This document shows positions 57,871 through 64,000 of a DNA stretch of 64,000 bases, piece by piece. Every line of letters begins with the position of its first letter. Within the stretch, counting starts at the first letter, position 1. A model generated the notes under the pieces. That model saw only the letters and a program-made list of their open reading frames with translations, ran no database searches and had not been told where the DNA came from. Source of the DNA: Streptomyces sp. NBC_00539 (GTDB lineage Bacteria > Actinomycetota > Actinomycetes > Streptomycetales > Streptomycetaceae); assembly GCF_036346105.1 (NCBI RefSeq), contig NZ_CP107811.1, positions 744,001-808,000 on the forward strand, written 5' to 3'. The translations under genes and the position numbers were made by a program.

Positions 57871-60800
57871 TCAGGGTGTGAAGGTCCACCGCTGGGCCGG
57901 GGTGCCGGCACAGGCGGTGCGGGTGAGGCGGGTCCCGTCGGCGGTCGCCGACCCCTCCGGGGTCAGGCACTGTCCGGCGCTGCGCAGGCTGCCGTCGGGT
58001 CCCGGCTGCCAGATCTGGCCGGTGGCGGCGCCGCACGGCTGTACGGTGACGGCCGCCGCGTTCGTGGCGTCCAGGCAGACCCCGCCGAGCCCGGTGATGT
58101 GGCCGTCGTTCCGGAGCGTCCAGCGCTGGTTGGGGCCTCCGTGGCAGGCGTACAGGGTGGGTTCGGTGCCGGGGGCGGTGCTGCTGTGCGGGAGGTCCGC
58201 GCAGCTGCCCGACGCGGAGTCGACGAGGAGGGCGTCGGCCGGGAGGGGCGCCGCCCGGCCGGTGAGGGTGAGTTCCGCGGCGCTGGACCAGGGTCCTCTG
58301 CCACCCGCCTCGGTCAGGGCGCGCAGGCGCAGGTAGCGGCCCGTCTTCGCGGGCAGGGTGATCCGTTCCGGTGCTGCGGTGTCGGCGAAGGTCCCGGTGG
58401 CCGCCGGCGGCCCCCAGTCGGTGGTGGTGTCGGACACGTAGATCTCGTAGGAGCCGATGCGGCCGTTGACCCCGCCGTCCTGCCGGGGCAGGTAGCCCAG
58501 GCCGTCGACCGTGTAGCGGGCGCCGAGGTCGATGCTCACCTCGTGCGGCAGCGGCGCGGGGGTCGTGGAGGACCAGGCCGTGTGCCACGTCGTGGCCGGG
58601 TCGCCGTCGAAGGCGTTCGTGGCGGCCCCGTTCTCGGCGGCGGTTTCCTGGCTGTCGGTGGAGAGCAGGCGCCAGGCCGACTGCGGCAGCGGGTCGGAGC
58701 CGGTCGGGAGCGGGCCGGCCACGGGGAGGGTGACCCCGGCGGCCGTGACGCCGAAGGCGCCCTGCTTCGTGCCGGTCTTGACCCACAAGACACCGGAGCG
58801 GTCGGCCGGATCGAAGAACCACCCGGTGGCGGCGGCGTCGTACGCGCCCTTCGTGGTGAGCCGGGTGAGGGCTGCGCCGTCGACGGTGAGGGCGGTGGGT
58901 GCGGAGGCGACGTGGAGGGTGAACTCGTAGCCCCGCGCGGCCGGTTGTCCGGCGTAGCTGCCGGTGGGGGCGCCCACGGACACGGTGACGGCGCCCGTAC
59001 CGGAGGTGGGGGCGCTGACGTTCACCTGCTGGCGGGCGAAGGCTCCGGACTGGTAGGCGCGGGTGCGGCCGTCGTCCTCGTAGAGGCTGAACGCCGAGTT
59101 GCCGCGCGGGTGGATGTCGTAGGTGAGGGTGGAGAGGGGTTTCTCCCCCGTGTAGTTCATCTGGGGCCACATCGGCACGATCGCACCGCCCTTGACGAAG
59201 AGCGGCAGCGTGTCGAGGGGCGCCCGGTAGCCGTTCAGCCAGCCCGGGCCCGAGTAGGTCGTGCCGGTCCAGTAGTCCGTCCAGGTGCCGGCGGGCAGGT
59301 AGATGCCGTCGCGGACGGAGGTGTCGGAGACGACGGGCGCGACCAGGAAGGAGTCGCCGGCCATGAACTGGCCGCTGGTGAGGTTGCCGCGGGCCACCGG
59401 GTCGTCCGGATACTCCAGGACCATCGCGCGGGTGCTGGGCACTCCGGTGTCGTGTGCGACGCGGCTCATCGTGTACAGGTAGGGCATCAGCCGCATCTTT
59501 AGCTGGAGGTACTTGCGGTTGATTGACAGGTAGGGCTCGGCGAACCGCCAGGGCTTCTTGTCCTGGTATCCGGCGGCGGGATTGGTCGCGCCCCAGCCGG
59601 ACATGGTCATGAACGCCGGGGTGAAGGCCTTCCACTGGAGGTCGCGGGCGTACGTCTTGGGACTGCCGCCGAAGATGCCGTCGATGTCGCCGGAGGCGTA
59701 GTTGAGGCCGGACAGGCCGGCGCCGGTGATGGCGGGGACGTGCCAGCGCATGTCTTCCCAGGTGCCGTTGGTGTCGCCGGTCCAGACGACGGCGTTGCGC
59801 TGGGTGCCGGCCCAGCCGTCGACGGTCCAGACGTAGCGGCGGGCGTCGGAGTTCTTCTCGATGCCCTCGACGGCCTGCCGGACGCCGGTGAAGGCGCTCT
59901 TGTACCCGCCGCCGATCCAGGCGACGTCGGTCTTGACCCCCCGGGTGCCCGCGGCGGCGACTTCCGTCGCGATGTCGGTGAGGCCGGTGGAGGTCCACAG
60001 GCCGGTCTGGAACCCCTTGGCCTTGAGTGCGTCGACGGTGGACTTGAGGGGAGCGGTGTAGCCGCAGCCGTAGCCGTCGTTGGGCAGGAACCAGCCCGAG
60101 GGCATGTCGGCGGTGCGGGCGTCGGAGGCGTAGCCGACCACGTCGGGGGTCGTCTGGTGGCGAAGGCGGTCGTGGTCGCCCTGGTAGGCGGGGTTGGAGG
60201 CGTTGAAGCAGTCGGCGTTGCCCAGTTCGAAGCCCCACATCGGCGCCATGAAGGGTTTGCCGCTGACGTCGGTGTACGCGTCGAGGACCGATTTGAGGGT
60301 GTCGCCGGTGAAGTACCAGGCGTCGAAGCGCTTCTCGTCGTGGGCGAGGGTGGTGGGCGCGTTGAACCCGTACGAACCGGGGGCCCAGGTGTTGCGCATG
60401 ACTCCGTAGCCGTTGGTGGACATGTAGAAGGGGGCGGGACTGGCGTTGTCGTTCTCGCGCCACTTGTTGTCCACGGCGATGGGGACGGTCTTGCCGCGCA
60501 GGGCCCATTCCCCGAGCCGCAGGCCGGTTCCGTAGAACTGCTCGTCCGCACCGCGGGCGAGGTACTGGGTGGTCCGGGTGCCCGTCCAGGAGGTGGGCTG
60601 GGTCTCCTGCCAGACGAGGGTGGCGTCGTCGGCGCGGTAGACCGAGAACCGCAGGGGCTTCTTGTCGACGTGGATGGACAGGGCGCCGGTGGTGATCCGG
60701 TAGTGGGCGCCCGCGTCGGTGTACGTCGTGTCCACCGGGCCGAAGTCGGTGGTGGGGGCGAGGTCGGAGCCGGCCGGGTCCTGGGTGAAGGCGCCGTCGG

Positions 60801-61098
60801 GCGAGAGCCACAGCCGGAAGATGTCGGCGCGGGCGACGACCACGCGGGCCTTGGCGCCGGAGGACGTGGTCACGGTGAAGGTGTTGCCGGACCGGGTGAG
60901 GCCGGTGGCGTTGCCGGCGGTCGCCGGGGCGGGGGCCGCGTCGGCCGGTGAGGCCATCGGGCCGGCGGCGGCCAGCCCTGACATGGCGAGGGCGCCGGCG
61001 AGCAGGGCGGCGCCGGGTATGCGGCGGCGCGCGCGGAGCCGGTGTCTGGCGGGGGCGGGGGCGGACAGGGGACGGATGCGCCTCAGGGTCAGTCTCAT
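57871..61098 (-). CDS. Secreted multi-domain GH31 glycoside hydrolase with CBM32 and ricin-type modules
   Basis: The 1,075-residue preprotein has a basic signal peptide (IPGAALLAGALAMSGLAAAG), a GH31 catalytic region (about 60-690; nucleophile Asp in RGVKTDVAWIGGG, acid/base region VWTGDTNGTWEDMRWHVPA, then SGDIDGIFGG), a beta-sandwich, an F5/8-type CBM32 (about 830-960, ENGAATNAFDGDPATTWHT) and a ricin-type CBM13 with three QxW repeats (NQRWTL, GQIWQP, AQRWTF). It should cleave alpha-linked glycans outside the cell; the KTDVAW nucleophile stretch differs from classic WxDMNE alpha-glucosidases, so the substrate is open. ATG at 61098 follows GAGGAGCTGCC. Repeats upstream look like operators. 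Confidence 0.92.
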   Translation of the reverse strand: MRLTLRRIRPLSAPAPARHRLRARRRIPGAALLAGALAMSGLAAAGPMASPADAAPAPATAGNATGLTRSGNTFTVTTSSGAKARVVVARADIFRLWLSPDGAFTQDPAGSDLAPTTDFGPVDTTYTDAGAHYRITTGALSIHVDKKPLRFSVYRADDATLVWQETQPTSWTGTRTTQYLARGADEQFYGTGLRLGEWALRGKTVPIAVDNKWRENDNASPAPFYMSTNGYGVMRNTWAPGSYGFNAPTTLAHDEKRFDAWYFTGDTLKSVLDAYTDVSGKPFMAPMWGFELGNADCFNASNPAYQGDHDRLRHQTTPDVVGYASDARTADMPSGWFLPNDGYGCGYTAPLKSTVDALKAKGFQTGLWTSTGLTDIATEVAAAGTRGVKTDVAWIGGGYKSAFTGVRQAVEGIEKNSDARRYVWTVDGWAGTQRNAVVWTGDTNGTWEDMRWHVPAITGAGLSGLNYASGDIDGIFGGSPKTYARDLQWKAFTPAFMTMSGWGATNPAAGYQDKKPWRFAEPYLSINRKYLQLKMRLMPYLYTMSRVAHDTGVPSTRAMVLEYPDDPVARGNLTSGQFMAGDSFLVAPVVSDTSVRDGIYLPAGTWTDYWTGTTYSGPGWLNGYRAPLDTLPLFVKGGAIVPMWPQMNYTGEKPLSTLTYDIHPRGNSAFSLYEDDGRTRAYQSGAFARQQVNVSAPTSGTGAVTVSVGAPTGSYAGQPAARGYEFTLHVASAPTALTVDGAALTRLTTKGAYDAAATGWFFDPADRSGVLWVKTGTKQGAFGVTAAGVTLPVAGPLPTGSDPLPQSAWRLLSTDSQETAAENGAATNAFDGDPATTWHTAWSSTTPAPLPHEVSIDLGARYTVDGLGYLPRQDGGVNGRIGSYEIYVSDTTTDWGPPAATGTFADTAAPERITLPAKTGRYLRLRALTEAGGRGPWSSAAELTLTGRAAPLPADALLVDSASGSCADLPHSSTAPGTEPTLYACHGGPNQRWTLRNDGHITGLGGVCLDATNAAAVTVQPCGAATGQIWQPGPDGSLRSAGQCLTPEGSATADGTRLTRTACAGTPAQRWTFTP

Positions 61099-61199
61099 GG
61101 GGCAGCTCCTCGTGCGGTCCGGGATCACGGACACACCGCTTTGGCATGCGCCTGGCAAACAGCACGGCCAAGATAGCGGCTGCGAGGAGCGGGATGAAG

Positions 61200-61256
61200 G
61201 AAGTTGCTCGAAATCGGCCGTCAACAAGCAACTTCACGCATGAACTTCCTGCATGA
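61200..61256. promoter_or_regulatory. Repeat cluster upstream of the GH31 gene
   Basis: GAAGTTGCT (61200-61208) is inverted as AGCAACTTC (61227-61235), and AACTTCACGCATG (61230-61242) is followed directly by AACTTCCTGCATG (61243-61255). This mixture of inverted and tandem copies about 100-160 bp before the start codon resembles a regulator binding region. Confidence 0.6.
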
Positions 61257-61262
61257 GCACGC

Positions 61263-62384
61263 TCAAGCCCCGTGAAGACGTTCGATCGCCACGAGCGCCG
61301 CGTCGTCCCCCAGCCGGCCGTGCGGAGAGTGCCGGAGCAGATCCGCGCACAGGTGGCGCAGCAGGCCCTCCGGACCGTCGCCGGGCCAGCCGGCGGCACG
61401 CTCCCTCAGGGGGTAGAAGTCACCGGCCCCGTTCCGGGCCTCGATCACCCCGTCCGTGTACAGGAGCACCAGGTCGCCGGGCTGGAAGGCGAAGGACTGC
61501 ACGGTGAAGCCGCCCGGCACGAGTTCCAAGAGCCCGAGCGGCGGTGCCGGATGGGCCACCTGGAGCGGGACGGCCCGGCCTCCGCGCAGCAGCAGGGGCG
61601 GCGGGTGACCGCAGCTGACGACGCGCAGGATCATCTCGGCGTCCGGGATGTCGACCACGGCGGCGGTGGTGAAGCCCTCCCCCGGCGGGCGGCCCGCGTC
61701 GTCGCGCGTCTCGTCGTCCATGTCCGCGGCGACCGCTCCGTCCAGGGAGGCGACCAGCTCGGACAGACCGGCCCTGCGGTGGGCGGCGGAGCGGAACGCG
61801 CCGAGGACGATGGCCGCCTCACCGACCGCCTCCAGGCCCTTGCCCCGGACGTCCCCGATGATCAGCCGGGTGCTGTCCTCGGTCCGGGAGGCGGCGTACA
61901 GGTCGCCGCCGATCTGCGCCTCGGCCTCGGCGGCCAGGTAGACGGAGGCCAGCCGCAGCGGGCCCATCCGCTCGCGCAGCGGCCTCAGCAGGACCTGCTG
62001 CGCGGTCTCCGCCACCGACCGGAGCTGGGTGAGCTGCGCCTCGTGCACCTCCCGCAAGTGCGCGAAGAAGGTGACGAACGCCGAGATCAGGACCAGCGCG
62101 ATGATCTGGAAGGTGTGGTTCAGGTCGGTGACGTTGGTCCTGGCGACGGCGACCGCCACCTGCGCCGCGACCGCCACCGCGCCGATGAACGCGGTCGCCC
62201 GCGGCCCCGCGAACGAGGCGGTGACGGCGGGGGCGGCGGCGAGGAAGGGGCCCAGGTGGACGTCGGGCGGCGCCAGCACGTCGACCGCGGTGACGATCGC
62301 GATCAGGGCCAGGGGAACGGACAGCATCCCCATGCGCGGCTCACGGTACCGGCGGGTACCTCCGTGCTGCGGGCGTAGGTCCAT
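61263..62384 (-). CDS. Membrane PP2C-type serine phosphatase (SpoIIE family)
   Basis: The 373-residue protein has about four membrane segments in the first 130 residues, a short helix and a PP2C/SpoIIE catalytic domain with the metal-binding aspartates in EAQIGGDLYAA, LIIGDVRGKGLEAV, VLLYTDGVIEARN and GRLGDDAALVAIE. No receiver, GAF or PAS domain is present. It probably dephosphorylates an anti-anti-sigma factor in the partner-switching network of streptomycetes. ATG at 62384 has GGAG very close; a GTG at 62399 is the alternative. Confidence 0.9.
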   Translation of the reverse strand: MDLRPQHGGTRRYREPRMGMLSVPLALIAIVTAVDVLAPPDVHLGPFLAAAPAVTASFAGPRATAFIGAVAVAAQVAVAVARTNVTDLNHTFQIIALVLISAFVTFFAHLREVHEAQLTQLRSVAETAQQVLLRPLRERMGPLRLASVYLAAEAEAQIGGDLYAASRTEDSTRLIIGDVRGKGLEAVGEAAIVLGAFRSAAHRRAGLSELVASLDGAVAADMDDETRDDAGRPPGEGFTTAAVVDIPDAEMILRVVSCGHPPPLLLRGGRAVPLQVAHPAPPLGLLELVPGGFTVQSFAFQPGDLVLLYTDGVIEARNGAGDFYPLRERAAGWPGDGPEGLLRHLCADLLRHSPHGRLGDDAALVAIERLHGA

Positions 62385-62468
62385 GACTCCTGCATACACC
62401 CGCGCCGCTCCTTCCCGTACGGGGGCGCGCACGGGGGACGCGCCCGGCGCGGCGGCCGGCGCGCTCCG

Positions 62469-62699
62469 TCACACCTCGAGCGCCGGCCCATGGGTGACGG
62501 CCAGGAGCGGCGGGGCCGGGGTGGCGTGGCGGTGACCGCAGGGGGCGAGGACCAGGACCACGGACTCCCCCGGGCGCTCGCGCCAGCTGATCCGTTCGAC
62601 GCGCCCGGCGCACACCGGACAGGGCGGCAGCGCGGGCCCCGCCCCGGGGCTGCCGGGCGGGGCCGCGAGCGTCGGCGGCGCGGTGTGCGGGTCACGCAT
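62469..62699 (-). CDS. Small Cys/His-rich protein, possible zinc-binding
   Basis: The 76-residue protein has CPVCAGRVERISWRERPG followed by VLVLAPCGHRHA, a CxxC...CxH arrangement that would bind one zinc. ATG at 62699 follows GGGAGCCGCC. It lies between the phosphatase and the two-component genes on the same strand. Role unknown. Confidence 0.65.
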   Translation of the reverse strand: MRDPHTAPPTLAAPPGSPGAGPALPPCPVCAGRVERISWRERPGESVVLVLAPCGHRHATPAPPLLAVTHGPALEV

Positions 62700-62831
62700 G
62701 GCGGCTCCCTGGTCCGGAGGTCGTGCTGCTCGCACTGTGCCATGCGCGGCTCGTCGTACGCGCGGGCGGTCCGCCCCGGGTCCGGCCGGGTCCTGCCGCC
62801 GCTCACCGCCTCGCGCGGCCGTCCCGGCCCG

Positions 62832-63506
62832 TCAGGCGCCCCGGCGTTCGGCTTCGACCAGGCCCGACTCGTAGGCCGCGATGACCGCCTGGGCGCGGTC
62901 GCGCACACCCAGCTTGCCGAACACGCCGGTGAGGTGGTTCTTCACCGTGGAGACGCTGATGGCCAGCTCTCCGGCGATCTCGGCGTTGTCGAGGCCGACG
63001 GCGAGCAACCGCCAGATCTCCAGTTCGCGCGGTGTCAGACCGTCCCGGGCCGCCGGGACGGGCGCGGCCCGCGGGGAGGGCGCGGGGGTGCGGACGTAGG
63101 TGGAGATGAGCCGGGTCAGCAGCCGCGGCGCGACGACCGCGTCGCCCGTGTGCACGGTGCGCACTGCCGCGATCAGCTCCTCCGGGGAGACGTCCTTGGG
63201 GAGGAAGCCGTACGCGCCCGCGCGCAGGGCGGCGACCACGTACTCGTCCATGTCGAAGGTACTGAGGGCCAGTACCCGGGACCCGGGCAGGGTGCGGGCC
63301 AGCTCGGCGGTGGCCGCGACTCCGTCGAGCACCGGCATCCGGATGTCCATCACCACCACGTCGGGGCGCAGCAGGCCCGCCCGGGCCACCGCCTCGGCTC
63401 CGTCCCCGGCCTCGCCGACGACCTCGACGTCCGGCTCCGGCGCCAGGATCAGCGCCAGGCCGCGCCGCACCAGCGGCTGGTCGTCCGCGATGAGCACCCG
63501 GATCAC
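62832..63506 (-). CDS. NarL/LuxR-family response regulator
   Basis: The 224-residue regulator has a receiver (VIRVLIADDQPLVRRGLALI, phospho-aspartate in VVMDIRMPVLDG, K in GFLPKDVSPEEL) and a LuxR helix-turn-helix (LTPRELEIWRLLAVGLDNAE, VSTVKNHLTGVFGKLGVRDR). GTG at 63506 is 61 bp downstream of the sensor kinase gene on the same strand, so the two form one operon. Confidence 0.95.
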   Translation of the reverse strand: MIRVLIADDQPLVRRGLALILAPEPDVEVVGEAGDGAEAVARAGLLRPDVVVMDIRMPVLDGVAATAELARTLPGSRVLALSTFDMDEYVVAALRAGAYGFLPKDVSPEELIAAVRTVHTGDAVVAPRLLTRLISTYVRTPAPSPRAAPVPAARDGLTPRELEIWRLLAVGLDNAEIAGELAISVSTVKNHLTGVFGKLGVRDRAQAVIAAYESGLVEAERRGA

Positions 63507-63567
63507 GTGTGGTTCCCCTCTCCGGACTGTGGTTCCCCCCGGACGGGGCCGCCCCCGGCGGCGCCCG

Positions 63568-64000
63568 TCACGACGCCGGCAGGGTCGCCGCCACCCGGAA
63601 TCCGCCGCCGTCGAGCGGCGCGGCTTCCAGCGTGCCGCCCTGGAGGGCGACCCGTTCCCGCATTCCCACCAGACCGTACCCGGAGCCCGGCCCCGGCCGG
63701 GAAGGCGCCGTGTGGGCGGGCGGACGTACGGCTGACGTGCCGCCGGACGAGCCGCCCGGGCCGTCGTCGCTCACCTCCACGAGGACGTGGTCGGCACGGT
63801 AGCTCAGCCGTACGTCGGCGCTGGCCCGGCCCGCGTGCTTGCGCGTGTTGGTCAATGCCTCCTGCACGATCCGGAACACGGTCAGGCCCACGCTCGGCGG
63901 CAGCGGACGGACGGGACCGTCCACGGTGAACGCGGTCCGCGTCCCCGCGAGCCGGGCTTCGGTCACGATGCGGTCCAGGTCCGCGGTTCCGGGCTGCGGG
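63568..64000 (-). CDS. Histidine kinase of the NarL-type pair, C-terminal part only
   Basis: The visible 143 residues hold the end of a HisKA_3-type kinase: VFRIVQEALTNTRKHAGRAS (N box), VSDDGPGG (G1) and GSGYGLVGMRERVALQGGTL (G2). The gene is cut by the right edge. It is the first gene of the pair with the LuxR-type regulator, and the histidine and sensor regions lie outside. Confidence 0.95.
   Translation of the reverse strand, partial: PQPGTADLDRIVTEARLAGTRTAFTVDGPVRPLPPSVGLTVFRIVQEALTNTRKHAGRASADVRLSYRADHVLVEVSDDGPGGSSGGTSAVRPPAHTAPSRPGPGSGYGLVGMRERVALQGGTLEAAPLDGGGFRVAATLPAS

Overview
The window reads as a chromosomal stretch of a Streptomyces-like actinomycete. It has very high GC, GTG and TTG starts behind purine-rich ribosome sites, secreted glycoside hydrolases with carbohydrate-binding modules, an SpoIIE-type phosphatase, an ECF sigma factor, a Band-7 operon, a TerD-domain protein and a type III PKS phenolic-lipid operon. 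Most genes are single or in pairs, as in a chromosome arm or an arm/core border. Both ends are cut inside genes: an NRPS at the left and a sensor kinase at the right.

Left part (1-11.5 kb) is accessory and partly decayed. It holds an NRPS module predicted to load threonine, a C-terminally truncated aryl-AMP ligase, several repeat arrays, and an ECF sigma gene flanked by two nearly identical 455-bp inverted repeats. Each repeat encodes the DUF4232-like end of a different protein. A GPP34-family protein, a quinone-reductase-like enzyme and a possible SGNH-hydrolase remnant follow.

The middle (11.5-31 kb) carries a GH5 endoglycoceramidase-like enzyme, a Band-7/SPFH plus NAD-kinase-like operon with a promoter overlaid by two matching palindromes, an MHS transporter with PucR-type and RpiR-type regulators, an OmpR/HK two-component pair divergent from a PepSY-like membrane protein, an acyl-CoA synthetase, and a HelD-like helicase. 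The helicase leader appears to be overlapped by an antisense small RNA. A methyltransferase and a Tat-exported multicopper oxidase complete this part.

From 31 to 46 kb come TetR and HutD-like genes, a GH18 chitinase with two DasR-type operators but a frameshift that cuts off its C-terminal binding module, a TerD-vWA protein, a cold-shock protein, an F420/NADP oxidoreductase-like enzyme, a ferredoxin-NADP reductase, GNAT enzymes, a cupin-zinc ribbon, an HPP membrane protein, a double VOC protein, a PHP phosphoesterase and a type II NADH dehydrogenase. From 46 to 64 kb come a UbiA prenyltransferase divergent from the three-gene srs-like operon, a repeat-tailed membrane protein, small conserved proteins, a class C serine hydrolase, an M64 peptidase, XRE-TPR and LysR regulators, a large GH31 enzyme with CBM32 and ricin-type modules, a PP2C phosphatase and a NarL/LuxR-type two-component system. 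Functions are assigned from recognisable motifs only; no database search was run.
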